From contig JAREIK010014525.1 of the NCBI GenBank assembly GCA_029783825.1, positions 124,001 to 188,000 of the forward strand: a stretch of 64,000 nt of DNA, in the 5' to 3' direction. The notes under the pieces were generated by a model. It ran no database searches and had not been told where the DNA came from. It saw only the letters and a list, made by a program, of their open reading frames with translations. A program made the translations under genes and the position numbers. Shown here in pieces: positions 52,961-64,000 of the stretch (positions are counted from its first letter, which is position 1; every line of letters begins with the position of its first letter). The stretch comes from Sapria himalayana. Lineage: Eukaryota; Streptophyta; Magnoliopsida; Malpighiales; Rafflesiaceae.

Positions 52961-54280
52961 ATGACGGAAAGACAAATAGATAGATAGATAGATATACAGA
53001 TAGATTAATAGATAGATAAATGGATAGATAGATATATAGATAGACAAAAAGATAAATAGACATTGACAGATAGATATGTTGACAGATATAATAATAGATA
53101 GATAGATATATATATATAGACAGACAGATACATACATACATACATACATAGATCAGATAGACATATAGATAGATAAACAAATATACATATAGATAGATAG
53201 ATAGACTAATAGACTAATATACACATAGACTGATAGATAGATAGATAGAGAAAAAGATAGATAGACATAAATGCATATTGACAAATAGAAAATTAATAGA
53301 TAGATAGATAAATAGATAGATAGACATATAGATAAATAGACAGATATATAGATTGAAAATAGATAGATAGAAAAATAGATATAAAGATAAATAGATATAT
53401 AGCTAGTCAATAATATAGATAAAAAATAGACAACTAGATGGATAGAGGTAAATAGATATACAGATAGATTGAAAATTAAATAAATAAATAGACAAATACA
53501 TAGATAGATAAATAGAGAGATGGTTGGACAAATATAGATAGATAAATAGATATCAAGATAGTCATATAGTCATATAGACATATAGGCAAATAATAGATAG
53601 ATAGATATGTAGATATATAGGTAGATATATAGATAGATAGATAGATAGACAGATAGATAGATAGATAGACAGATATAAAGATATGCAGATAGACATATAG
53701 GTAGATACTCATATAGAAATATACACAGATAGTCAGAAAGATATATAGATAGTTAGCCAGATAAAAAGACATATAGATAGATAAATAGATAGACATATAC
53801 ACAAAAAGACATATAATAGATGGATAGATATATAGATAGATAGGATGATAAATAGTAAAAAATATAGATAGATAGATAGCCAAATAGACAGAAAGATAGA
53901 TAGAAGATAGATATACTGGTATACTGATAGACTAATAGACTAATAGACTGATAAAGAGAAACTCAGATATACATATCGACAGAATGATACATAGATAGAT
54001 AGGTAGATAGATATATAGATAGATAGATTGATTGATAGATATATAGATAGTTAGTTAGTTAGATAGACAAATAAATATATAGACAAATAAATAGATAGAC
54101 AAATAGATAGTTAAATATAAAGATTGTTAGACAAATAGACATATAGTCAGATACATAGATAAATAAATACTCAGATACATAAATAAACAGACAGACAAAT
54201 AGTTGGATAGATATATTATCAAATTGAATTATAAATAGAAAGTCAATCATTATATAAATTGATAGATAGATGGATAGAAA

Positions 54281-55903
54281 TGTTAGAGTATCCACTAAAA
54301 TTTAATCATTAAATGATTCTTTTGGGACTTTTGTATCATATCTTATATGTATAAAAGCATCATTTTATAATTATTATATTTTTTAGATCTTTGCAAATAT
54401 TAGATAAATATAATATTGTTCTAGAGTGATATATTCTATTGAAAATTACTCTAAATTTTCCATAGTCAAGTATTAATAAACAATGAAATTATTAATACAT
54501 TAAGACTAGCATGTAGGCTAACTAATAAGAGATATTAAGTTAAAACATGAGTATATGTTGGAGAATATATACTGAACTGGCCCGTAATAAGAATATTGCA
54601 AAAATTTTATATAAGTGTCTTACATATTCTACTCGTGACTATTACTATAAATTATCTTTTGACCTGATGTCACTTTGGTTGCCTACTTAAGAAGTTTTTT
54701 TCTTTAGATTCAGTAAATGCCACCTATAACAAGAATGGTTATAGATTTTTTAATATGTATATAATTAATTATGCAGAGGAATGTGATTTATGTAGATGGA
54801 ATTTGTCTCAATGATATAATAGAAGTGATATCAGTTGGCCTCTTGATTGAGTAGGACTAATAAAATGCATGGTCATGCTGAAATAAGTCAATATGAGATA
54901 GTAAGCTTATCTTTTTAACTTAGTCTACTAAAAGATCAAGAAACATATAGATTGATGTGAAGATGACATTATCCATGCCTCATAAATCAAACTAGATATC
55001 ACTGACAAAAGAACTAAGTCTTACAATCAAATAAGTCATAAAATTAGCTTAAGTTGAATATATTATATTTTCATCACTTGGGTAGAAATGATGTATTGCT
55101 AAATGATGTTCATTGCTTGTTTCTTTAAAATGAGATTTAAAGTTACTACTAATGTTATGAGAACCTATTGAGTCACACACATAAAAACATATATATATTT
55201 GAAGATTATTTTATTTTAGTTAGACTAAAATAAACTAGGCATAATTTTAAGTCTGAAATTCATTTCAGATCTTAAGCTAATTGACTAACGAGTTTGGTCC
55301 AATTAATAAATGGTTGGACCTTTAAAAAGGGCACAAACTTAAAGCCCACATTTCTAACTTTTAGAATGATGTGTCATTAATGACACATCATTTTAATTAA
55401 TAACACATCCTTTTCATTAATGACACATCCTTTTAGAAAAGTGTATGAAAAGCTAAAAGGTTTCATTAATGACACATTATTTTAGAAAAATGTGTAATAA
55501 ACCAAATGGTTTCATTAATGAAGCATCCTTTTAGAAAGGTGTGTGAAAAACTAAAAGCTTTCATTAATGACACATCCTTTTAGAAAGGTTTGTGAAAAAT
55601 CAAAATGTTTTATTAATGACACATCCTTTTAGAAAGATTTGTGAAAAACCTAAAGCTTATTTTAAATGTGACAGATACAAAATGAAAAAATATATATAAC
55701 AAATATATGTTTGTGTGGATACTGGTAGAGGCACGAACACATGACTGTGTTAGAATTAGACCAAACCATTCATAATCAAATGTTTAGTTTTTTGCGACAA
55801 TAGGTAAGATCCTAGTCCAACATTTAATTGTATTTACTTAGATCATTTGTAGGTTCCTAGTCCACTATGAAATTCTGATATGAAATTTATCAAAAACCCA
55901 ACA
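54281..55903 (+). repeat. 5' LTR of a Ty1-copia element
   Basis: Begins TGTTAGAG and ends CCCAACA, imperfect inverted ends of the usual TGTTGG...CCAACA kind, at the exact edge of the GATA array and one base before a primer-binding site. Length 1,623 bp. It holds a 28-bp palindrome and a tandem repeat at 55365-55680. No 3' LTR exists in the window because another transposon interrupts pol. Confidence 0.85.
55365..55680 (+). repeat. Palindrome and tandem CATTAATGACACATCC repeats in the copia LTR
   Basis: 55365-55392 is a perfect 28-bp palindrome with half-site AATGATGTGTCATT. It is followed by about six units of CATTAATGACACATCCTTTT with AGAAAGGTGTGTGAAAAACT between them. The first two follow at short spacing and later ones at about 55-60 bp. 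Confidence 0.85.
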
Positions 55904-55904
55904 A

Positions 55905-55916
55905 TGGTATTAGAGG
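55905..55916 (+). promoter_or_regulatory. Primer-binding site of the copia element
   Basis: TGGTATTAGAGG, one base after the LTR end. It differs by one base in the first eleven from TGGTATCAGAG, the complement of the 3' end of initiator tRNA-Met used by most plant copia elements. Confidence 0.85.
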
Positions 55917-57420
55917 GAGGTTGCGAATCAATTAAATTTTTTTATATATCTATTTATATTTGATATGAACAAACATATTATTATGGTTATACAAATGATT
56001 TATGAGCATTTTGATTAATCATGCATGAAACAGATCGATAATATTAAAATGTTTAATATGATTAAATAATATTGTTTGTAACTTGTTCATGTAAATTCGA
56101 TTAATACGAATACTAAATTGTATTTATATGATAAACAAGAGTGTAGTGTGATTACATCCATGAATTAATATTATAGATGAAATTGTGATTATAGACAAGT
56201 GATTATAGATTTATTTAATTGTTATACGTAGATATCTAAATGTTAAATAATTTTATAGATGAAATTGTGATTTGATTAAATTCGTAAATCAGTTTTATAA
56301 ATCAATTTTGTTTTGGTTAAGTGGCGATGCCCCTTGACCCTACAATGGGTGATGCCCCTAGGACCCCAAAATTTGAATGCCCCATAAATGATTAATTATA
56401 ATCATGATATATTGATGTTAGATGTATGTTTTGCATCGTGCATGATTATGGCTCTTTACCCCATATGAATGGATTATGTGTGCTGTTGTAAGTTAAATAC
56501 GGCCTCCGTGTCGTGTCTTTTAATCTACAATTCAAGTTATAAAATTCTTTTCTCATTTAATTCCCCTCAAATATAACTTGAGATTTCCTTCTAGATATGT
56601 AATATATGATTAGAATAGTATTAGATTAGAAAGTTATTTTAAATGAAAAAGCAACAAACAACATAAGACAACCAAGGAAGCACTTGGATAAGATGTAATA
56701 CCTTTAGGTTGACATTTCGATTTTCTCATTAGCTTGAGAAAATCATTTTAGTTTGGGCCATAATCATGTCATGTTTATTTTGTGTTTGTGCAATATATGT
56801 TGTTATACAACTAGCCTAGTAAAATAAATACAAACATATTTAAATGTATGTGATGCATGTTAAATTCGTTGTTTTACTAAACAATTAAAGATATCCCTCA
56901 AAATTAAAAATTAAGTCAATAAAAGATGCCTACCAAAGTTTGATACTCATTACTACCTCGATCAATATTAGATAGGTTTGCCAAAGTGAAATATTTTTAT
57001 TTATCTTGGTAGACTACGATATGATAATTGTGATATCCAACCTATTGAACTTTGGGTGAGATTTAACTAAGTTATCTCAATTAGATTGAGAACTTAAAAG
57101 CATAAAATTATGATATGCACCATAAGATGGGCTAAGAACAAAATATATTATTCACCTAATTATCCAAGAGTTCTATTAGATGTAATTGGTAAATATTACC
57201 TACCTAAATAGCTACATTTTGGGCATTTTGCCAAAGGTAACTCAAGACAATGCCAAAGATGGATCTTGGCCCACTAAAAGATTAATTTAAAGAGAAAATT
57301 GAGGGATTCTTTTCAACCTAATAATTCAGTGGGAGGATAATTTAATAAAAACCCTAATTAAATAAACTTTAAATATGATGCTAATTTCTGCATATGTTTT
57401 AGATTACCATGTATACAAAC
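55917..57420 (+). other. Untranslated leader of the copia element
   Basis: AT-rich leader of 1.5 kb without a frame. GATGCCCC is repeated three times at about 56325-56380 in a locally GC-rich patch. Confidence 0.6.
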
Positions 57421-58262
57421 ATGTCTAACAACTTATCATTGTGATTTGTCCTTGAGAAGGACAAGCTCAATGAAGCTAATTTTCTGGATTGGTATAGGAA
57501 TTTGATGATTGTCCTCAAACAAGAAAAAAAATTATATGTCCTAAAGTAATCTATTCCTAAATCACCTGCTCCTAATACTCCTCGTGCTGATAAGGATGCT
57601 AATAAAAGGTATCAAGATGATACTTTGGATATAACATGCATTATGCTTGCAACCTGAACTCTAAGCTTCAGAAGCAACATGAGAACATGGATGCTTATGA
57701 TATAGTTGAATATTTAAAATGACTATATAAAGTGCAAGCAAGACATGAGAGGTGAGAGGTATCTAAGACCTTATTTAAATGCAAGATGAAAGAAGCGAGC
57801 CCTACTGGAACTCATGTGCTCAAAAGATTGGGTATATTGAGAATCTAGAAAGGTTGGACTTTCCATTGAGCCAAGAGTTAGATACTGATTTAGTTTTTGC
57901 TATCATTGCCTAAACACTATAATCAATTTGTCATGAATTACAACATAAATGAAATTTCCAAAACTTTGCCTGAGTTGTTATTCAATGTGAGAACTACTGA
58001 ATAAAATTTTAAAAAGATTAAATCCATAATGATGGTGCAAAAGGGAAAAGGAAAACATAAATCCAGAGATAAGGGTAAACCCCAAACAAAAGGCAAGGCA
58101 AAATCTTCTGCACTAAAACCTAAGTGAGGGGTGGCTAAGGAATGTACTTGCTTCCACTATGGTCAGATCGGACATTGGAAAAAGAACTGCAAACAATACT
58201 TGGAAGAATTGAAAAGGAAGAATGGAAGTGAGACTTCTACCTCTGGTATTTATGTTATTTAA
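57421..58262 (+). pseudogene. Copia gag polyprotein, broken
   Basis: From ATG 57421 the frame reads MSNNLSL-stop-FVLEKDKLNEANFLDWYRNL then MIVLKQEKKLYVLK-stop. FLDWYRNLxIVLKQEKKLYVL is typical of the capsid region (UBN2 type) of plant copia gag, which forms the virus-like particle. Stops lie at 57442 (TGA) and at codon 43 (TAA), with frameshifts after 57650. A zinc knuckle is present near 58143: CFHYGQIGHWKKNC. The usual second Cys is Tyr, so the CCHC finger is damaged. A basic stretch (KGKGKHKSRDKGK) precedes it. Confidence 0.85.
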
Positions 58263-59245
58263 ATCAATTTTATCTACTTCTTCAATATGAGTATTAGATA
58301 TCAGATGTGCTTCTCACATTTGTAATAATGTGCAGAATCTTAGAAAGAGTAGATCATTGATAAAAAGTGATGTGTTAAATGAGAAATGTATATCTAAATT
58401 CCATAAATATTTACTTATAAACTCATTTGATGTTCAATCAAATGAAGTATGTGAGTCATTTCTATTAGGCAAAATGACTATAACTTCTTTTACTGGTCAA
58501 ACAAATGGTCAAATGATTTGTTAGGACATATACATAATGATGTATGTGGCTCTTTCAATATAATAACTAGAAGAGGCTACCAGTATTTCATTACATTTGC
58601 TAATGATATCAGTAGTTATGGCTACATGTATTTATTGAAAAAAAAGTCAGAATCCTTTGAAAATTTCAAAGAATTTAAGATTGAAGTACAAAATCAACAT
58701 GGAAAAGGATTTTAGATACTTAGATCAGATCAAGGTGGTGAATACTTAAGCCAAGAGTTTCGTGGTCGTCTAGTTTAATCTGAGATCATATCCCAACTCA
58801 TTCTACCTAGAACACCATAATGAAATGGTGTATCAGAAAGGAGGAATCATGCTCTGTTAGACATGGTATGATCAATAATGAGTCATGTAGATCTTCCTTC
58901 TTCCTTCTAGAGTTATGCTCTAGGGATAGCTTCTTTCACACGTAACCGTGTTCCATCTAAGGTATTTACAAAGACAACATATGAGATATGGCCAGTAAAG
59001 AGTGCCAAAATATCTTTCATGAAGATTTAGGGTGTGAACCATATGTTAGACGTCAAGTCTTAGAGAAACTAGGACTCAATTCAGACAAATGTTATTTTTT
59101 AGGATATCCCAATGAAATAAAAGGATACTACTTTTATATTCACACAAAAGGAATAGTGGTTGTCACAAGAAATGGTGTTTTTCTAGAAAGAGAATTTATT
59201 TCTATAAAAACTAGTGGAAGAAAAGAAGATCTTAAAGAAATTTGA
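58263..59245 (+). pseudogene. Copia protease remnant and integrase, broken
   Basis: Continues the copia polyprotein. Near 58285-58345 is LDIRCASHICNNVQNLR, the usual protease-side LDTGxxSHICNN motif with the catalytic DTG altered to DIR. 58330-58715 holds the pre-integrase and integrase start: LLGKMTITSFTGQ, LGHIHNDVCGSFNI (first catalytic Asp region), RRGYQYFITFANDIS, LRSDQGGEYLSQEF. Near 58806-58880 the Glu region NGVSERRNHALLDMV is preceded by two stops (TAA TGA) where the family has Gln-Trp. 58988-59245 gives the integrase tail (KCYFLGYPNEIKGYYFY, GVFLEREF). In life this enzyme inserts element DNA into the genome. Confidence 0.85.
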
Positions 59246-59966
59246 GATATACAAACTAGCATTGAGTCATGATTCTAAGAAATGTCTTGTTTCCATGAGA
59301 TCTGAAATGGAATACATGTATACGATCCAAGCATGGACTTTGGTTGATCTACCTAAATGGATAAATCTCATTGGGTGCAAATGGGTTTTTAAAAGAAAAA
59401 CTGACATGGATGGTAATGTGCATACCTTTAAAGGGATATTTGTTGCTTAACGTTTTAAAAAAATTCATGGTATAGACTATGATGAAATCTACTCACTAGT
59501 TGCGATGCTTAATTTCATTCGAATCTAACTTGTGATTACAACTTACCATGATTACGAAATCTGGCAAATGAATGTCAAAACTACATTCCTTAATAGGAAT
59601 TTATTTGAGGATGTGTACAAGATACACCTGAAGGTTTTGTTGATCTAAATGGTGCTTCAAAGATATGTAAGTTGCATAAGTCTATTATGGATTAAAGCAA
59701 GCTTCAAGAAGTTGGAATTTTCAATTTGATAATGTAATCAAAGAGTTTGGTTTTATTAAGATTGAAGATAAACCTTATGTCTACAAAAGGATTAGTGGGA
59801 GTATAGTATTCTTTCTTATTTATTATATAGTTGATATACTTCTCATTAGAAATGATATCTCTTTCTTACAATAAATAAAGGCTTATCTTGAAAATTATTT
59901 CTCAATGAAAGACTTAGGTGAAGCTGCCTATATATTAAGCTTAAAGATCTATAGAGATAGATTAAA
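59246..59966 (+). pseudogene. Copia reverse transcriptase, broken and truncated
   Basis: AWTLVDLPKWINLIGCKWVF and KRKTDMDGNVHTFKG mark the start of the copia RT domain. Further on are IHGIDYDE, HDYEIWQMNVKTTFLN and SMKDLGEAAYIL. The first catalytic Asp (family QMDVKTAFLNG) is Asn at 59571. The YVDD box is read as YIVD at 59824-59835, losing another catalytic Asp. Several stops interrupt the frame. The domain is cut at 59967 by a CACTA-like terminus, so RNase H and the 3' LTR are missing here. Confidence 0.88.
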
Positions 59967-59999
59967 CACTACAAAAAATGTTCATTTAGCTAGGGAATT

Positions 60000-60580
60000 T
60001 TAGCTATGGATCAATCCCTAGCTAAATTGTGAGGGATTAGCTAGGGAATAGCAAGGGATTTCTAATTTTTCATTGAAATAAAAATTTGCAACGGATAGGG
60101 GCAGAATAGCCACGTAAATTCCACACAAAGAAAAGCAGAGAATTTAGCGATAGATTTAGCGACAGAATTTCTCTAGTCATTTCAACTGGAATATAGTGAC
60201 GAATTTAGCGACAGGATTTCCCTACCTAATTTCATCTGAAATATAGCAATGGACTTAACAGACAGAATTTTTTAGCAAATTAAATTCAAATATAATGATT
60301 GATTTAGAGATGGAAATTACCTAGCTAATTACATGCATAATATAGCGATGAAGTTAGTGATGAAATTTCTCTAGCAAATTTCATCCGGAATATAGCGACT
60401 GATTTAGCATCGGAATTTTCCTAGCAATTTCATCTGGAAAATAGTGTTGGATTTAGCGATGAAATTTCTCTAACTAATAAAATCAAGAATATAACGACGG
60501 ATTTAGCAATGGAACTTTCCTACTAATTACATTCAGAATATTGCTATGGATTTAGAGATGGAATTTCTCTAGCCAATCTT
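60000..60580 (+). repeat. Subterminal repeats of the second CACTA-family element
   Basis: About ten degenerate units near 55-60 bp: AGCGACGGATTTAGCGA or variant, GGAATTTCCCTAGCTAATT or variant, then TCATCTGGAATAT. Spacing and letters are irregular, but the phrases alternate regularly. Confidence 0.85.
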
Positions 60581-63500
60581 TAATTATTTAATTTTTTTAA
60601 ATTTATTATTTGTTTTAATATTTTATTTAATTTTGTTTATTAAATGTATGTTATGGTCTATAGATGATCGATTCTTGAAAGACACATTCTCCTCGTAAAA
60701 TAATAAAAAATGATACTAAAATAAATAATTTAAAATTTATAAAAATACAAAAAATATATATATTAAAAAGGACTAAAATAACTATTTTTATGATTATGAA
60801 TTTTTAAAAAAATTATACAAAAATTTTTCTAAAATTTTTAATTTAGAAACTTATTATTAACATAAGATTAAATAATTAATTCTATAAATATAATAATTTT
60901 TTAAGATATTTTAAAAATTAAATGAACATATATTAAAATTTCGACTAATATAAATGTAAAATAATTCATTGTATAATTAAATAAAAAATATTTTCAAAAA
61001 TATCTAATTGACGAATAAACTAGTAAATATTAATATTATAATAAGTATAAAAAAATTTATGATTATATGAAACTTTTAAAAAAATATTAATAAAAAATTT
61101 GAAAATCTTGAATTATAATAAAAATTTACTTTATTATTAAATTTAAAAAAATTTAATTACTATTTAAAAATAAATACTTAGATGTGTACCCATACTAAAA
61201 TTTATATGAATTAAATAATTGAGTAATAATTTTACTATTAGCTTTTAAAATAATATCATTATTAAAATAATAAATATAACTTTTTTTAATTATCTTCTCA
61301 CTTTAAGTAATTTTTAGAATTTTAAAAATTTTAATGATATCAAGTAATATGAAATTTTATGCCTTTAAATTATTTTAGATTATCTTCATAAAAATTAATA
61401 TGAATTCTTAAAATTTATAATCATAAAATATATATATTTATATAATTTTTAACATAAAAATATTTTATAACTCTTAGGAGAGTGACTAGAAAACAATTAT
61501 CTTTTCATGTATGTCTTATTATATGAATTTTGCAAATTTTTTGTTATAGGGCTAAACATATATTTGTTTTTGAAATTGTTTATATATTTATTGTTTAATT
61601 AATTTTATAATAAAAAATTGTAAGGTGTTTGTTTTTCATGTGTACTTGCTACACGCACATAAATTTTGTTGAAAATATTTTAATAATAAATAAAAAAATG
61701 AGTCCTTTTGTAATTTATATATTATTGTTATTTAATGTTTTTATAGTCATTTGTTGTCTAGACTCAAAGACAACTCTAACAAGTCCCTAAGTCCTCACAA
61801 TCTGCCTTTATCTCTCGACACCGATGCATCAAAACCTAATCCAAGATAAGTGAGAATTTCTTATTGATTTGAAGTACGTATTCAACCCTAATTCTTCATC
61901 GATTATCTTAATGGAAAAGTGTGTGTTTTGATTCTGTTATTTTTTATATCAAAATTCTTCGTCATTAATCACCATGGTATGCTTGGATTGCTTTTATAAA
62001 TTGATTTGTATACATACTTCATGCATGTGTTATATAATGCATTCTCATTGTGTAGATGTTGATGCTGCACATCAGGTATGCCGACATGATTTTTATTTTT
62101 TTTCCACTCGACAGCCTTGTGATTTTAAATGTTAATCAAAAATGGGTGTTGGTGTTTGTGGTCAGCAGTGTGTATATAACAATATATTTAATATTTAAAT
62201 AAAAATTATGTAAATATGATGATCCCAATAGTAATAACACATAAATATATAAGTGTATTTTACTATATCTATAACTATAAAAATAGTATACATGAACATA
62301 ACTATATATAGATATAACAACATATATTTAATATACATACATACATACATATATATATATATATAAATGTAGTTAAAAATATGTATATCGACCTATTACT
62401 ATATATAATTGTATTTATCTACATCAATAGCCTATACATAGCCATATGTCTAAATTATATAATTACATGAAAAACTATATATAACCTACATCTGCAACAT
62501 GTATAACTACATGCTTCAGAATACTTAATATCCATTCATATATTCAATTCATTCATACATGTTTTTTTTTGGATATTGTATTAATCTTTATCATTTTCCA
62601 TATATTTTAGGAACTTAAATTTAATTTTTTCAACCTTAATGTATTTTTATTGTATTTCTTGATTTATATGTTGTATAATCATTATGATTTAATATGTTTA
62701 AGGTTTGTAATTTTGTTTTCACTTAATATCATTTAACTAAAATTGATTTCTAATAAAATGGTCATTTATTTTAATTCATGTTGTAAATTCTAAACAAATA
62801 ATAATATGTCTGTGTAATAAATATTATAAAAATTTCTAAAAAAATTTGTGATGTAGTTTCACTTTACAAAGATAAAACTTTAAAAAAAATTATTTACAAA
62901 ATAAAATTTGTACCTCATAATATGCAATATGTTATATTTATTATAAATAAATACTATTTGAAATGTATCTATTAATTACAAAAAAACATTGTCATGTATT
63001 CAACTTGAAAATAATTTAAAAATAAGTATTAAAAAATAATTCTTATATTTATATGGTCATTATATATTTTGAATAAAATAAAAAAAATAATTACTCGCTA
63101 GAAAAATTACTCATATATTTATATGGTAATCTATTTTGTTTGAACATAATTAAAGAAATATTTGATTTTTTACAAAACATTAAGGCATGTATTTATATGC
63201 ACAACATTATAATTTGTTTGAATATTAATGTTTCTAAAAATTTATTAATAACAATAAATTAATAGGAAGAATTTATCATAGTCATTAATATTTTAATAAA
63301 AAAAATTATATAGAAAAACAAAACCAATATTATCTATTTATGAACTATATTTTTCATTTTAACATAATTGAAAAAACAAATAATTTACAAATATGACAAA
63401 TTCATTTATTTATATAAGTATAATGATAGTTATTTTAATATAAATATTAAAAAAACAACTATTTGAATAATATAGAAGCTCATATATTTAATTCATGATT
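60581..63500. other. Very AT-rich interior, no gene recognised
   Basis: Both strands are closed by frequent stops. Near 61750-62110 the base composition is more even (CTCTCGACACCGATGCATC, AAAACCTAATCC), which could be an untranslated exon or promoter region of an element gene further right; no frame supports this. Confidence 0.5.
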
Positions 63501-63522
63501 TCATTTACACATTCATATGCCT

Positions 63523-63549
63523 TCACACACACACACACACACACACACA
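63523..63549. repeat. CA dinucleotide microsatellite
   Basis: About 13 CA units followed by more interrupted ACAC sequence to 63570. Confidence 0.95.
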
Positions 63550-63689
63550 TGCATACAAACACACACACAAATATTTATTTAAATATAAAGAATTTATAAT
63601 ATTTTATAACTTGTGTACAATATATAATATTTTATTTTAATTAAATTTTTCAAAATCAAAAAATTTAATACATTTACACACACACCGCT

Positions 63690-63721
<32 letters not shown>

Positions 63722-63722
63722 A
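63690..63722. repeat. CA then TA microsatellite
   Basis: About 12 CA units run directly into a short TA run, with a shorter CA run just before (63677-63685). Confidence 0.95.
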
Positions 63723-64000
63723 TAGTTTCATGTGTAACTTTAAAATACATTATGTATATAGGTATATGTGTGTGTTTGTGTGGGTGTACAATAGTATATG
63801 CATGCATACAAGTATATACACACTACTTTGAAAATGTAGATACATGTGTGAAATACATACAAAGTACAAATATGTGTAGGCTGATATATAATGAATAGTA
63901 ATGTATATGGATGGATACATGTGAGTGTGTGGTGTTAGGGCATGATATATGCACATATATATTTATGCATATATATGTAAATATCAACATTGATTTGAGA

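Larger units (their letters stand above)
45751..54280 (+). repeat. Degenerate GATA array, block 4
   Basis: The array resumes after the candidate LTR and runs to the copia LTR. It contains long AT runs (45961-45996 after a TACA run, 49066-49106, 51798-51844), a TG run near 46231-46246 and a CA run near 50973-51000. Short local duplications occur, for example GATAAACAGATTACTA at 51559 and 51639. No gene was seen. Confidence 0.95.
59967..64000 (+). mobile_element. Second CACTA-family element (left end; continues past the window)
   Basis: CACTACAAAAAA begins at 59967 directly after copia sequence. It is followed by TTTAGCTAGGGAA and its inverted form, then by subterminal repeats to 60580. The termini are of the CACTA type but the subterminal repeats are unrelated to those of the element at 8185, so it is a different family. 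No right end is seen before 64000. The 3 bases before it are AAA; the second copy of the target duplication would be outside the window. Confidence 0.75.

Noticed and set aside
56300..64000. A 3' LTR for the copia element
   Set aside because: No second copy of the TGTTAGAG...CCCAACA sequence was found; pol is interrupted at 59967 and the rest would lie beyond the window.

Overview
The window looks like intergenic, transposon-rich DNA from a flowering-plant nuclear genome. The evidence is plant-type CACTA (En/Spm) and Ty1-copia elements, a pentatricopeptide-repeat gene fragment, an IscA-like gene fragment, very AT-rich spacers, and a block resembling plant mitochondrial DNA. I see no intact host gene. 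Every recognisable coding region is a transposon gene or a captured fragment, and almost all are broken.

The dominant feature is a degenerate tetranucleotide array, (GATA)n with GACA, GAAA, GATT and GGTA variants, always in the same orientation (GATA on the + strand). It occupies about 31 kb in four blocks: 136-8184, 21556-22705, 29520-43158 and 45751-54280. The intervening DNA looks like later insertions into what was once one array. The array also has a second level of order: long units (about 0.58, 0.8, 0.9, 2.5-2.8 and 3.2 kb) are duplicated in tandem or at fixed spacing. Long open frames on the minus strand of these blocks (Ser-Ile-Tyr-Leu repeats) follow from TATC having no stop codon in any frame; they are not genes.

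Insertions in order: (1) a complete 13,368-bp CACTA element, 8185-21552, with 13-bp perfect terminal inverted repeats, a 3-bp AGT target duplication, subterminal hairpin repeats, a TnpA/Transposase_24-type gene and a TNP2-type transposase gene (both minus strand, both broken), a captured divergent gene pair (PPR fragment and IscA-like first exon), a possible SINE, and a 201-bp tandem repeat. The duplicated array carries a related empty site at 7594-7596. (2) A 6.8-kb block, 22706-29510, of richer base composition, with degraded copia and LINE fragments; it may be nuclear-integrated mitochondrial DNA. (3) A 2.6-kb candidate solo LTR, 43159-45750, holding six copies of a 51-58 bp repeat whose hairpin stem covaries between copies. 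(4) A degenerate Ty1-copia element from 54281, with LTR, tRNA-Met-type primer site, gag and pol, cut at 59967 by a second CACTA-family element that runs off the right edge. A reverse-oriented remnant of that second family lies at the left edge (1-135).

The transposase genes would have worked together in cis on the element ends (TNP2 as catalytic protein, the TnpA-like protein binding subterminal repeats). The stops and frameshifts suggest this copy now depends on other copies for movement. All calls come from reading the sequence; no database search was run.
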